NCBI GenBank assembly: GCA_013433145.1
Contig: CM024190.1
Location: forward strand, 6,610,120 to 6,674,119
Length of the DNA stretch: 64,000 bases
Direction of reading: 5' to 3'
From: Ascaris suum
Taxonomy: Eukaryota; Nematoda; Chromadorea; Rhabditida; Ascarididae
Made by a program: the position numbers and the translations under genes. Position 1 is the stretch's first letter. Every line of letters begins with the position of its first letter. Positions 1-17,900 of the stretch are shown here, in pieces. Under the pieces are notes generated by a model that made no database searches, was not told where the DNA came from, and saw only the letters and a list, made by a program, of their open reading frames with translations.

Positions 1-3000
1 TCTTTTAAAAAAAAGAATTGAACGCAATAAACGTTAAGAAAAAACTCATAAATAAATGTTCTTCAATGACACAACGTTACATCAATCATGATCCCGTTGA
101 AGCAATTACCTGCTATAAGGCGATCAACGTCGATAAACGCGATAGCTCCTAATGTTCCGACCAAAGAAGTAATACCGCTCCAAAATGTTTAGTGGATTTG
201 TAGTACAGATAACTTGCTCCATCAACCTATCATCACAAGGTTTCAGATGGGTATTTTCCGTCTAGAATGGATAAAATCTTTTCAGGGAAAAGGATACGGA
301 AAAAGATCAAAAATTCTAGGCACCTTTTAAGGTTTAAAAGAATATGCGATGTCACCTGGTTATCGCATCAGAGATTCGACAACGATCATTGAGAGAAGAC
401 AACTTCAGAAACCGTTGTGATGTTGTGACGAGGGCCGCTCTCGGCTCCGGCTCAAGGTTAAACAGACGAGCGCGTGCGCGGCTCTGTGCAGCGCTACGCA
501 AGCGTCTCTCTCATGATCGTCTTTTTCGAACACCATGCTTTCATTCAAAAAAAAAAAAAAAAAAAAAAACAGATGGAGAAGCACATTAAGCAGACTACTA
601 CTCTAAGAGTTTTTGCATTGATTTTAGTTATTAAGAAATGACCCATTTATTGAAAACTACGGCAACAGACCAATCCAACGGTGGTATTAAAGCGGTACGA
701 GTTCCGAACATCGAAGGGTCTATAAGCAATACTGCAGCGATGTTTTCCACGCCAAAATTTCGACTTTGAGGACACGGCATTGTTTAGAATATTTAAGTGC
801 GGATCCCGAGGTTAACTCACTTCAACATGAAGTCCTTAATATGCCAAATTTTGATGCCTCTGTGCTTAAAAATGCATCCAACAGCAAACGAGCCTTCGCC
901 GCTAAGTCAACATTTCTTATGCAAATCGAAATGGATAACGACGACGAAAAAAAAAACAAATCCACGATTTGTTAGCTGATAGTTCTCCAACGGCTGCACG
1001 GTATACGCCACAAGGTCAGGTTAAAGCTATGATAAGACTAAATTAAACCTCGCTTTAAGGGAATAGTCTGACCTCTTCGGTATTAAGCAAAAGCATGAGA
1101 TATTCTTGGTGAAATGCGATAACTGGGAATGATGAACTTAACTGCCACGCAATAAGGAAGCAACTTATCACGAAGTGACCACCGACCACAACGGCTGAAC
1201 AAAACAGAAATGCCGTAAAGCATAACGCTCCACAAATAAAAGATATAGATCCGTACTACCTTCCACAACGAATTCACTCTTAATCCGGTAAAAACGTATT
1301 CCCTGCGTAACATTAGGTTACAAGCGTGTTCCACTACTGCAAAATTAACACGAAAAAAGTGGACGGATGAGCACTGAAATTATGCACTGCCGTTTATAGC
1401 GCCAACGACAAACTCATAGGTTGACGTAAGCAGGCACGTTGAACCCTCATCCTTTATGCAACAGAGGATCAAGCGGAACCAATTGCTGCATATTGGTGTG
1501 AAGCATATTTGACGCTTAATCGATAAGCTATAGGCGCAAAGGTATGCAGAAGATGATTAAAGGTGAAGGCAAGGTACCAAAGCGGGAGGCAGCACTGACG
1601 CCACAGCCACGTAATATTCCACTAGGACAGGTTCCGATGCGAAGTGCCACGAGAGAGTAAGATGGATTTTTTTTTGGGAAAGGGGGGGGGGGAGGGAAGG
1701 GATGCAGATATCAGATATTTCAAGGTAATGACGTTGTGGTTTTCAGTGAAGTGTGGTTAGTGACTACAATAAGGAAACAGAAGCATTTTAAAAGAGGCAT
1801 CTAGTAGGAGAGCGTGCTTCCCAAAGAATGGCCATTTCCGTTTTGGTGATCACGTGACTCTCAAGAGTGAAGAAAAGAATAGAGATCATTCAGCGTAGTG
1901 GAAAGAATTATATTATAAGGTCATGGATCGAGCATTTTCGATATTCAGCAAGGGATATCATCTGTCCGCCACTAAATACAAGAGCCGTATTCTTACATTA
2001 CTTCGAATGTCGAGATTGCTACGGTCCGAGGTGAGGGAAAGTCTCTCCAACAGAAGAAAACGGAAGAAAGGGAGGACGAGGAGGGGGGGGGGGGGGAGAG
2101 ATGCCCATTCGATGAATTCAGCTAAGGATAAGCAAGCGCCTACAGACTTAGCTGCATTATAGAGTAAAAGAAAACAAAAGTTCACTGCCTTTTTCGCAAT
2201 CCCATCGGTATCACTTTATAACCTCAATAAACCTTTATCACTGCAAGGCGACACGATCAACAAAGAATGGAAAGGATAGTGGGAGAGGGGGGTAACAACA
2301 AGTACACCCCCTTCACGAGATTTCACATGAGGGAGAGCTGTAATGCGTCGCCTTCGCACGGGCGTAAATGCGTACAATGCGCGCTTGCTGCATATGTTGC
2401 GCACCGCTCCCCCGTCGACTACGCAATTTTTGTAAATACGAACTTGAAACATCAACAAAACTTTGGTTCTTACTATTTTGCTCCCATTTCCGCCAGCCGG
2501 ATGTGGTACAACCTCGATTTTGCCTCAACCTGACTGCTTCAGATCTTGTTCGAAGAGTCTGCGCATAAATGTTCAACTTCTTGAGTATTCCTTTGATTAC
2601 GTCTTGCGTTTGTGTTAAATTGGGTCCTAGTCTAAGCCAACAGCGGGCCTGGATTTAACCCACAACTATATGGGTGTGGACAAAACCCGGTTCTCCGCTT
2701 GGCAGGATGATTGTTTTAAAAATACCTGAAGCCGAGGCTAGATTTAATCCAGACCGGCACATTTTACAGACCGCAGTGTGGATAAAAATTCACGGCCTCT
2801 AAAGATAACGCAGCAAACTGATTGCGACATTAAGGAGAGCAGGGTATCTTGGAGTGGCATATGGCCAAGTCTAGATGGCATCAAGCGGACAACAAAGAGT
2901 GCGCATTCTCACATTCCTGGGGGAAAAAAAGGAAACTACAACATAAAATGTTTCATTGAAATGTTGCACTGCACAACAATTAAAAAAATGGAATAAACTA

Positions 3001-3566
3001 CCCGAAAACGCTTATTCAGCTAATCTTAGGCCATCCACCATCCCGGTTCACACCACAGAGACACCGTGCAACAACGCTCCAAAGAATCCGGGCGAAGAGA
3101 GGTGCAGGCACTCAGTGCCGCTCAGCGCGCGCATCGGAAAAAGACAGAGAGAGCGACGGAGAGCTGCAACGCGAGCGGATGCGAGCGAGTGAGATCGTCA
3201 GCATCAGCATGCTTGTTAACGAGTTGAGTAGTGACAAAGACTCGTAGGCTTCAGACCATCTAACGTTAGTGTAATGGCTATATTCGTTGTGCACTGTATT
3301 TCTCATTTATAGACCAGGTCAACTCTGTCCATAACCCCTCCCCCCCTTTCCCCCAATATACGCCTTTTCCAGAAAGCTGCGAGCGTTATAATTCCTGTCT
3401 CCTATAGCACCAATCCTTAAGTGTCGTATGCGGAAGCCATGTTGTCTGTCGTAGTCGCATATCGGCTTCGAAAATTGCAAGCAAATTGTGACGAAACTGC
3501 CAGAAAATTACAATACGCTAGTAGAGGGAATACGAAACTTCCCCAAATGAGCTTCCTTCTTTCCTT

Positions 3567-3587
3567 CCCCCCCCCCCCCCCCCCCCC
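3567..3587. repeat. C21 homopolymer tract
   Basis: An uninterrupted run of 21 C on the plus strand lies in intergenic DNA. It is long for an AT-rich genome and prone to polymerase and assembly length errors. Confidence 0.95.
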
Positions 3588-5471
3588 TCCCAAACAATTT
3601 AACCCGATTATCCACCGTTTCCTCTCGTTTTTTTTTAAAGGATATATGTTCCGAAACATGCGAACAGCGTAAGCCTCTGTCTTTCATAATCCTTCCGCCC
3701 ACCCGTATATACATACGCTTTGAAAATATTTGGTGCGGGGAAACTGTACGAACCGATGAAGAAACGATACGTCCGTATCAATGGCTATAGAAATCAATAG
3801 AAAATTGGTCTGAACACGATGCAGTTACGATACTTGCAATGCAGTCATTTCAATTTACTCTCAGTCAATACTGCTGTTACTTAAGTTATCAAAAGTAAGT
3901 GATAGTCAGCTGCACTACATAATATCGGTGGACACAACATATGCAGCACTTTAATAGAGCACTCACACACGTCAGTTTCGCATCGACGTGTAATTCACTC
4001 TATGAAACGAACAGTCTTATGCTTTATTGAAATAGACTTTACGCAACTTTCATGGATGTCAGTATTTAAGTCACCACTTTCTTGATTCAGGTTTTTTTTC
4101 GATTCAGAACACTTCTTCCCTGATCGACATTTTTTTTTCCTTGATTCAGATCGTCCCCTCCTTTATTCCGAGTATCTACTTTTCGACTCAAACAATCTTT
4201 TTCCTGGTTCAAATGCAGTTATCGACATCCTTTAATTTGACTACAACTAAACTTCGCAAGTCTTTTCTTCAGGTAATCAAACTCTATAGCTATTTGTTGG
4301 CAACAATTGAAATGTGATTACAACTGAATCCAATAAAAAGCCTTCAAAATGAATTCAATTCAGCTCGTTCTCATGCACAGTTATCTAGGCGTTCCATATG
4401 GGTAAATAAATTACCCTAAACTTTGTTGGTTGCAACTATTTCAACGGCTTCTCCTCCTCCTCTCTCATTTTCTCCAATTTATTTGGGTAAAAAAATTCCC
4501 AATTGCAGTGGAGTTTGTTTATTTGCCTAGTGATTTCGCGTAATCATTTACGACTCTTCAGAGTGCTAATTTCAACTCATATTAATTTCAACCTTAATGC
4601 GTTACTACTCGACATTAATAACTTACTAGTAATACTCTCATACTTCCCCTTTTATCGTTTTTCGATGATTAGATACTTCAAAGAGATAAATATTACGTGA
4701 AGAAAATTCAAAATCATATCGATCGTATACGATACATAATATAATGGCATATTGCATTGTTTCGTACAACTTTAGCAGCTATATTATAGCGAAGGGAATT
4801 ACGAAAAAGTCCATAAGATGTAATTAGTCGCTAATCGTTTTTTGTTCTTTCGATATTATTGATCGATTGTTTTTGTTATTTTTATTTTTTCTTTATTTGT
4901 TTATTTATTTTTTGCATCGATATTCGCTGAAAGTTTTTCACCGTTTTCGTTTTTCTTTTTTTGCCTTTCAACTATTTTAATGTTTTATCAAGATCGAACA
5001 TCTCTTCTAGGCCATAGACGTACCGCAATGAAGATCAACTTCAGCAATTTTTTTTTTTTTTTGCATTACTTCACATCAACTACTCTTACTATTACTATCA
5101 AGTAAGAGTTTAAGAGGAGTAGTATGTTTTTTTCACGTTTATTTCTGATTTAAAATTAATACCTATCAGCGGAAGTAGGCATTTTAATGAATATAAAATA
5201 TTCGTAGCGTATAGAAATACCACTTACTATCGGGCAATGCATATGACCTTTAAAGAAGCGTAAGGAACGAGAAAACAATTCGTTGATTATTATTAGATCG
5301 ACGTTGAATGAAATGTTCACACAGATGAAAAATGTAACATTTACCTTTTGGGGAATCATTAGGTGTATAGGAATATAGCAAAATAACATTTTGGATACTT
5401 TTGATTCGACTAATTATTCCCAAGTTGGGAATTTCTCAAATTTGGTTCCCCCATAGTAGATTGAAGGGCTC

Positions 5472-5548
5472 CGCTGTAGATTGGAATCGAACTTACGATG
5501 TTCCACTTTCCAAATAAGTGCTCTAACCATTTAACTATCCACAACGAC
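5472..5548 (-). pseudogene. Decayed tRNA or tRNA-derived (SINE-like) sequence
   Basis: Read on the minus strand this resembles a tRNA gene. An A-box match (TAGTTAAATGG, plus positions 5527-5537) is followed at about the right spacing by a B-box-like element (AGTTCGATTCC, plus 5483-5493, one mismatch from the consensus). Between them is a perfect 5-bp stem, CACTT/AAGTG, closing a 7-nt loop. The acceptor and T-stem halves pair poorly and the anticodon stem is offset from its normal place. It is therefore more likely a pseudogene or the head of a tRNA-derived retroposon than a working tRNA. Confidence 0.4.
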
Positions 5549-5693
5549 GTACCTATTTCGATGGGAAATAATCATTTATTAGCAGTGTGCATCATTTCCA
5601 AGTTTTGACACTTCACTGTCACGCATCGTAGATTTTAATGCGTGTTTTAAAACTTAGTGTATTATTGAGAAATTGTTTTATCTGACAGTGGGA

Positions 5694-5744
5694 GGGGGGG
5701 GGGGTATGTTCATCTCTGGAGTGCTCGTAAGTAGGCCCCCCCCC
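5694..5744. repeat. G11 ... C9 homopolymer pair
   Basis: A run of 11 G (5694-5704) is followed 31 nt later by 9 C (5736-5744) on the same strand, and then by further C blocks. The two arms could pair as a G:C hairpin, or the G arm could form a quadruplex. No gene is attached to it. Confidence 0.85.
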
Positions 5745-6335
5745 ACCCCCACCCCTCCTCTGGGCGCAGCATTTGAAGTTTTTCATCAATTCTTATGACG
5801 TAGGAAGTGTTCGACCTGGTGACTTAATTGATAATCATCCGGATAATGCAGCCCATCGCCTTTTGTTTTATTCCCGACAAGTTTATAGGGTTGGCTATTG
5901 TGGGCAAAGGCCGTTTTCGACATAAAAAGTTCTTTGTGCTTAATAAGATCATTTACATGAGTTGACTTTCTGGATCCGGAATGTTAAGCGACTTTGAAAA
6001 CAAATGTGGAGTATGAAAACAGCCAAATAGAAGAAAGTTGGGGGCATGCAATCGATTGTTGTTGCTAATTTAGGTGCGAAGCTGTGTTGCATATTTAAGC
6101 CACTCTAGGCCCGATGGGAGCAATTCGGCACTTAACACTGGGCTATTTTATCGTTTGTAAATTTCACGTGAAGTTACGCGCAGATGACGTTTCGCCACTT
6201 AGACATGCGTAACTTTCTTTTAGAGAATGAGCGAGGTGGAACAACGTATGGCAATTTGAACAGCGTGGTGGCCAAATTGGAGCAGTGGTGCGTTGTGGGT
6301 GACGTTGGAGCAGTCGGCTGACAGAAACGAGTTCG

Positions 6336-7698
6336 ATGCACAAAAGAAATGGAGAGCGTCAGCGCGACGAGCATGGTTTCCGCTTAAGAGCGGTTGGTGT
6401 ATGTACACGAGGCGAAGGCCAATGCCGTCAGATACTGCTCGTCACGGGCGGCAAGGACGAGCAACGTTGGGTGATACCTGGAGGTGGCATCGAGAAAAAT
6501 GAGGGTGACGGTGACGCCGCAGTTCGCGAAGTTCTCGAAGAAGCGGGCGTCAGAGCGCGCATTATCACAAGGCTTGGCGAATTCAGAGTTCGTTTACACG
6601 CGGATCTTTTGATATTTGGCAATGCAGACACTTCCTTTCGTCCCCTATGTGGTTCATTATGAGCACGCTATATACGAAATGATCGTTTTCGAGAAGGCAA
6701 CGGCAAGGTCGTTGTTTTCTGTTTTGCTATTCAATGAGTGCCGAAAGTGGAGGGGTTGCTGTGTACGAAGGCTATAGAAGCACCAAATTATCACTAGAAT
6801 CAGATTCCATGAACTGGATGTTTCTTTCGGAATGAGTATGTCTAGATATCATCATCACCCCATTGTTTAGCACCCTTGGCAGCATTACTTCAAAAGATAT
6901 AACGCCTATTTTATCTATTCCCCATCCCTTCTCTCCTTGAAACCAGCGCTTTTCCTGCACTCTGTGTACTGCTGTCTCCGTTTTCTGCTGTTCTGACCTC
7001 TTCCACGTGGATCGTCATAGCTACGCCACCATGAAGTTAAAATAGGTCACGTGGATATATTCTGATGCGGATTAGTAGCGAATGCGGGAAGGAAAGGGAT
7101 GTCGAGCCTGACGCACGTCTTAACTTCACAAGGTGCACAGGGAAACTTCTTTAGTCAAAACAGTTGAAGTTTTGAAGAAAGAAAAACCCACTGGTACATT
7201 CAACATCCGAGGAACTCAACTTTAAAAACCATCCCTTCATTTTTTTTTTTTTTTTGAGTTCCGGAAATGTGCAGATGGGATCCACTAAAGGTATGCAATT
7301 GAACCAAGGTTTTATATATCTACATAGAAGTCGAGTATCTGCTGTTCAATGGTTACCTTACCTCACGTTCGAAGACTATTTACTGTACATCCGGGTTTTA
7401 TTTCCTGAACGGATTTCTGTTAGAGCAAATCGGAATGCTAATTTTTACCGGAGATTTTCTTCATCGCTTTTAGGCGCACTGCTTTCATCGCAGCTGCAAA
7501 TTGGGAGGTCTAGTTTCCGATGCGATTTTTTTCTTAGCAAGAAGATCTATGGATGAGAGACAAAATCCTGAAATGTTATCTTAAGAGTTTGTCGAACCGT
7601 TTCCTTGCAATTCAATATTCCCTTGCATTTTGCGCTCCACGGTAAGTTCCAAGCGATAGCCATATTTCGGGTACTGCTCACACCATTGTTAAGACTTC

Positions 7699-7761
<63 letters not shown>

Positions 7762-8111
7762 AAGTCCTGCTCCTCTTTGCAATTTCATTCTTGTCTCTGT
7801 AATTTTACTAGGGACGTCTGCTATTATAGATGCACGTCGTAATATTCACCTCGATATGTTTTTTCCTCACCGCTAACATATTGTTATGTGTTGTTTTATA
7901 TTTGCCTTCAAAAAAATGTTTAAGAAGCTTACTTTAGGATGAGGAGAGAAGACATCGGACAGTTGCATTTTTGCTATCTGTAGAGGAGGAGCTAGACGAG
8001 TGGGAAGATGGATGTGTCGGCCGGAAACGACAATGGATGAGTCTCACTGAGGGTCTCCTTCGTGTTAAGAGCTCTCAGGCGCCAATTATACGACGTGTTT
8101 TGAGTATGTAA
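6336..8111 (+). CDS. Diphosphoinositol polyphosphate phosphohydrolase-type Nudix hydrolase (2 exons)
   Basis: Exons 6336-6587 and 7938-8111 join in phase 0 (donor GTTCGT, acceptor ACTTTAG) to give 141 residues with TAA at 8109. The Nudix box is complete: G50, E56, then REVLEEAGV at residues 64-72, preceded by WVIPGGGIEKNE. Exon 2 supplies the family's second half (HRTVAFLLSV, then EWEDGCVGRKRQW). This arrangement matches the DIPP family (human NUDT3/NUDT4; I recall a C. elegans homologue on chromosome I). These enzymes remove the beta-phosphate from inositol pyrophosphates and cleave diadenosine polyphosphates in the cytosol. Start choice: the Met at 6336 is the first in frame after a stop at 6300-6302. 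A possible leader acceptor (TTCTTTTAG, ending 6223) would place an 11-codon upstream ORF (ATG 6228) in the 5' UTR. The intron holds an (AG)n tract. A NUDT10/11-like role is not excluded. Confidence 0.9.
7701..7759. repeat. (AG)n microsatellite
   Basis: A perfect AG dinucleotide run of 59 nt lies inside the single intron of the Nudix gene, about 180 nt before the second exon. Confidence 0.97.
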
Positions 8112-11058
8112 GCATCTATGAGTAAATATATGCACAGAGAATAATCATAGATAATTGCACAAGCAAAATTTGTCGATCGACGAATGTGCTCTTATCGACG
8201 ACACGTATCGCCGTTACATCCGTTGCATCAACCACACTTATCTTTGATACATTTTCATTCGAGTGGAAACGAAATTTTATAGCTGGGGGATATAAGTCAT
8301 GGTTGATCATAAGACCGCAATTATTGTCAGAAGAGAGGCTATTGGCTGATAAGAGATTCACGGAGTCAGACTCGACTATGAGGAACGCTTGCCACATTTT
8401 AGTGATTATGCTAGGAATCTTTTTTTCCTTGTTTGGTAGAATGCAGAATTGCTATAATTTTACGTTTTTTTTTTTCTTGTCTTGCAAAAAATTCCACAAG
8501 TGGTCATCAGAAAAGTGAGCCTAGCGTGAAATTCGCCACCTTCGATTGTTGCCTAGAAGCCTAGATTTAAGGCTGAGACTGAGCATCCGATGACGATACT
8601 GAAATAGTTTGCCTTCAAATGCTTTATCTTAACAGACATCGAAGGCTCAATACTTATTTCCTTCATTTTCAACAATCCAACCTCACTTGAACTCATACTT
8701 TTGCGCCCTAATTCCGGTACTTCACTTTTAGTGATCAGTGTTCGTGTGAATGCCCTGCCAGTGGTCTGTTCACTTACTATGTGTTCGTTCCGCTCCTTTG
8801 TTCTGGAAGAAAAACATGCTGCGGAAATTCTGCATACTATATAGCTGAGTCTGAAACTGGCTTGAAGGCCAGCCTGTTTGGACGGGTTTTTGAAAATGGA
8901 GCGCAATAAAATTTTGCAAACCGCACATTCCACACTGCCTCTACTGACAATAGCTGGGCTACTGGTCGTGGGCGCTCGCCACTAAGCAACTCGAGCTTTA
9001 AGCTTCACTTGATGTTCGTAGGGCGTTTATCATGTTCAAGAATCAGATGTCCTGCAGTGCAACGTCCTACTAAGTAACTTTACAAGTTGCTCAGTAATAG
9101 AGTGACCAGGCGGCACTACACAGCAGTATCTGACCATAAGCAGCCCATTTCATCGCAAAAATCCATAATAGTTTTTAGTGACCATAAAGGGGGATCTTTG
9201 AAACTAAAAGGCTTAATCCAAAAAATCTTTCTCAGGTGATCGTTCCGTTCTACATAGTTCTTTTACGATGCTGACCCGGAAGACGTTCATCAACAGAAGC
9301 GAAACCTAATAGGGATAAAATTTGATATTCGTTGAATCCAAAGATGCAAACCTGCATTTCGGATTGCATTCACTTTCGGCTTATCTGTTCTCCCCATCCC
9401 CCCTCCCCCCCCCCCAACTCTCCTATTTACCCATTCTTATTTATTTAACAGCTTGGCCTGAAGGTGACATACTGGCTGTTGCGTGGGTATCTTCTTGTAC
9501 TTATGACGAACAAATGTTTATTTATTTACGCATATCTTGCGGTTTGACAATCCACCGTCGAGCATGAAACATCCCTTCATTCGCATACTGTGTAATTTTT
9601 TATTGAGAATCTGTGTATCCAGTTGGACATGTTCGATGGGCATGAAGAGATGGAAGAGAAAACACTCCAGTATAAAGTTTAGGATTTAAGGAGATAAGAT
9701 GATAAATTCTCTATCGCGTACATGAGAGAGCTCTCACACAAATAAGCAATACGCATAATAAAAAAAAAAAACGTTTACAGCGGGCAATGGTATGTGTATC
9801 AGCGATGAATGCGAGAGAAAGAAATAATCAAACCGTCGAAAACTTGCTCAAAACAACATCATCCAACTCCCTTCCCCCTATTTCTGTCTTAAAGACCCTG
9901 CTTTAATCATCTCACCGGTCGCATGAATGCTGAATGTCACCTTATTCTATCGGCTCTATTCAAAATTTGCGAGATGTGCTTATGCGTAATTTAAGTACCT
10001 GGAACTCAGGTAGCGTGGGATATGCACTACCTGAGTTGTCTCCATCTTCCCTCATAAAAGCTCAGAAAAAGTACTACCAGACATACGTCTGCTCTCAGCA
10101 AAAAACACATGATTTACAGAAACGAAACACATACAACGCAATATACACAAAGCTAATGTCAAGTTAAATGATGTCAGCATGAAAGTTTTTTCAATTGGAA
10201 GAAAAATCTCCGAGCTATAAATATAACAACATCAGTGGTTTTGTTGAAATGTATTATGCCAAATAAATGGAAGTGAAATGTAGGTGATAGAGAGTGCGCA
10301 AGTTGGAACGCCTATTAGAACTATTAGATGCCGATACAAATGTCGAAAGCGTACCAAAACTGGCCTAGAAAAGGAAGATCTTCGACTAAGAAAGGAGATG
10401 AAAATATTGCTGGTGAATTGCGGAAATGACCGCACCGACGGACCATATAACCGTCATGATGAAGAGGAGTTGCTTCCCCACTAATGAACTATAGAAACCT
10501 CACCCATCTAATAATATCCCGTTTAATTCAACCATAAGTTCAACAGTACGTCCCCGATGCGGGGCCGCGTGTAAAACATTTAAGAACGATAACAGTAAGA
10601 GGAATAACACATAAGTGCTGAACTGATGATCGACTGCAATGATACTCCACTCATTGCACTGTCGTTTATGTGTAACCTGCACCTGAAAAAAAAGCAGGAT
10701 TTCATTTCACTCTTGTGCGGGTCGTCAGGCATCTAATCGACTGATGCAGTAAAGACCCTATCGAAATCCCTTAATGCTAACTAGCGTTCGGACCGAATTT
10801 AAAGAAGCGGCTATGCTAACACAAATAAAACCTTTACACCACTACTTCCGTTTCGCTAACGTGTATCGTTTCTCCGAATATAGCGACAGGTAACTCTTCC
10901 ATTATTGCTCCACGTAAGCAAATAATCAACAGGTAACAACTCGTCTATCTGATCGTTTTTCCGAGGTTAGCTTCCAAACGGGAAAAAGAGGGAGCCAATC
11001 GAGCTGATCCAAAGATTCCCTTTAGCGCATCAAAGAATTCATTCTGGAGTCTAGATAT
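8112..11058. other. Intergenic region between convergent Nudix and ARFRP1-type genes
   Basis: No recognised gene. The longest open stretch is on the minus strand at 8553-8933 (126 codons). It contains a good acceptor (TTTTTCTTCCAG) and then reads a polar, charged sequence, but it matches no family I know, so it is treated only as a candidate exon. A C-rich run lies near 9400-9415. The 3' UTRs of both neighbouring genes presumably extend into this region. Confidence 0.6.
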
Positions 11059-14970
<3,912 letters not shown>

Positions 14971-17900
14971 CTCTCAGCAATTGCTTCATCGGCCATTCAT
15001 CTCGCCATCCTTTCAGACGTCAGCGAGAATTAAAAACTCCTGTCACTGAGTTTGCTCAAAACGAATGGACCAACCATTAGGTGGATTAACAATCCTCAAA
15101 CGTTTTACCCATCGAGTTTTACCTTGCCCATAGTACTGTAACACGAATCGACGATTCGCAACTATATCATATCCTTTATAACACATTGGCCTTTTTTATT
15201 CAACACAACAAAAAGAACCTACACAAATGAATCCTTTCTATAGCCAATCTCCGGTATACCGCACTGATGTGAGAAGTCAGCTCAAAATTAAGTGTATTTT
15301 TCCCTATAATACCGTGGATTTTCCCCGTGTTTTTACCAAAATTTCTTAATTTGGACTACTATTGCGTTGTACTTCTATACTATAAACAATCTAAACCAAT
15401 CCTGGAAATGTCCACATGTGTTTAACTACAGGGTTGAAAATTTCAATCGAATAACACTAGAGCAGAAAGAAAATGCCTCAGGCTATATCGAGAGTGTGTC
15501 TCATCGCCTATAGCTTACCTTATAAAGCAATGGTTGATTGCAAACAACAGTGGCTCTTTTTTTATGATTTATTGATTCTATTGAAATGAAAAATCATAAC
15601 CACAAAAAAAAAGGCAAAAAACACGAACTAAGAGTGAATTTTTCAGTCATGACGGTTGAGTGACGATCTTTGATAAATCAGGTCGAAGGATACCAATCAG
15701 GTCGAACTCAGGTTATATTTTGATGATAGACGTGTCGATGAAGGAATATGTGGGATAGGAATATGGGATATTAACAATGAATTAGAAAAGGAAAGAACAA
15801 ATAGAAAAAAACAACACCCACATAGCGCATTCACCACAATTTGCTCAGTATATACCCGCCGCCGATTCGAGCGAGCACCACACTAATTTACCGCAAATAC
15901 AACTTTGTTTGGTTTCAACACGATTCGAAAAAAATTTCATCGCATATGACTACGGTACATTTTTCTGGCATTTTGCCATTCTGCATCAAGCATTTCAATT
16001 TTTTTTTTTTTTTATTAACGCATCCAAATAGAATCGCGCACTTCGGTCACAAGTGCAGTAGTGTGTGTGTGTGTGTGTGTGCATTCTTAGCTATAAGACA
16101 TCGATGCGTATGTTTGTGTGCGGTCGAATGCGAATAGCGGCTGTCATTACCGGCATAGGACCGGTTATCTCGAACGGTGTTTGTGCTCTATTGGTGTGCA
16201 CATCAATTTTTGCGCCTTCTTATCGTCACACGCATTTCGCTCTGCACAGTGCTTTATTTTTGTAACTCATACTTGAATGTTTCTGTTCAACTGTTGGTGC
16301 GTCAGGTATATACTGAATATTGTTCATTCCTCAATAGTTTTATTGCCATCTAGAAACCCGCATGTGCATTCCTTGTTTCCTTTTTTTTTTTCGTTCATTT
16401 ATTCCTCTTGTATTCTATGCGCCCTTCTTGCTTCGCTGTGATGCATGCTTTATATGAACTCACCTGTTGAACCTCGCTCATCACCTGTTGCGTCAATGAA
16501 GAGGTAGAGAAGTCGTGGATGGCTGTTATGCTATAAAAATATGCAATCGAGTGGAAAAAAATGTTGACGCACCTGTACGCATATATATTGTCGGACCAAA
16601 TAACGGATAGAAGAGAGGATAAAGCAATGAAAGGTGGTTTTTTTTTGGGTAGGTGCGAAAAATTGGGTGTGATGACATCTTTTAGAGTTGTGAAAGTGTA
16701 TAATAATGAAGAAGGTGGGAAATTAGAGGTTTAAAATGACGACTAATGCATGAAGAAGATTCTCAAAAAAAAAAAGAGCATCGTATATTTTTCCAATAAT
16801 CTAGTGCTGTGCATTAGATATGAGAAGGATGACTATTAGATACTTGAATTGTTTGGATGTTGTCAAACGTCGTCAGAAACTTCCCGACATCGTTGGCCTA
16901 CTTGTACTATTCTAGATGTGGACAGGATCTCTACGACAGTGTTCAATAGGACCCGTTACCAGCTATAATCTCGAGACGAATAGCGTCGTGAATTTCCACA
17001 CTGACTATTCGAGACGATACTCGTTGATGGTTGCACCATGAGCTTCTGCTTGAGATCGTCTTGTTGACTTGTTACATCACTCACATATCGTGTTTTTTTT
17101 TTTTTTTTTTTTGCGCTCGACCCATAGTATTTATCAGTCTGTTTTGCCTCAGAGCTTGTATTATTGATCCTGCAAAAAAAAAAAAAAACATTTGATGGGG
17201 CTTATGAAGAGGATGCGGGAGGGAGGGAGGAAGGGATAGGATTGTGGCAAGCACGGATTTCGAACTTTGTTCAAGGTGAATGTTGGTGATTGATGGAAAT
17301 TTGCTGATGAGGTGATACATACTTGAGAAGAGCTTCATATTCCCACCAACGGCGTATTTTTTGCCGCTCACGTATTTGCCAATAGTTTTCCAAAGTTGGT
17401 GCCGTACCTGACGCGGGGGACTGGACTCTCTCAGGGTTGGATGCGAATGGGAAACTGCGGCAATTGTATACGTTCTCGTAAATGCTGAATGCGCATTATC
17501 TGTGCAGTATCGAAGCATTTCACTCAGTCTGATGCGACGCTGGAGATCTTTGCTGGAAGCGTTATTTGTATTGTGCACTCGTTATGCCACACCATCTAGG
17601 TCAGGGGACATTAGCGCTACGGCGCAGATGGTCGTACGTAACAGTAACTGCATTACTGCAAATGTTGGCCAGTTTTATCCAAAAAAAAAGTTTCATTTTT
17701 TAATTTTTGAACTCCCTTTTTGTATGTTTCTCCCGCAAACTGCAATTTTATTGACTGTGAGTGCAATAAAGCGTATGTAGATATGCAATTTTTTTTTTTG
17801 CAATAGTTTTTGCATTTTTGGCTTTGCTTCTTTCACATTCGACAAAACATATCAGCTTCGCACTTTCTTTTCTTCGATTTTTTTTTCATGTAAACACTGA

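Larger units (their letters stand above)
1..6335. other. Gene-poor stretch before the Nudix gene
   Basis: No exon here could be tied to a known family on either strand. Open frames are short and have no convincing splice signals. A GC-richer patch with short GAGAG/GCG runs (about 400-540 and 3050-3200) could be promoter DNA but shows nothing specific. Homopolymer runs are frequent: G tracts near 1680-1692 and 2087-2096, C21 at 3567-3587, and a G11/C9 pair near 5694-5744. A weak open segment on the minus strand near 115-236 ends at a good donor but needs a frameshift to read through, so I do not call it a gene. A degenerate tRNA-like sequence is listed separately. Confidence 0.6.

Noticed and set aside
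115..236. Minus-strand segment near the window start that could be a membrane-protein exon ending at CAG|GTAATT.
   Set aside because: Two coding-looking halves lie in different frames and need a frameshift; no family recognised and no convincing acceptor.
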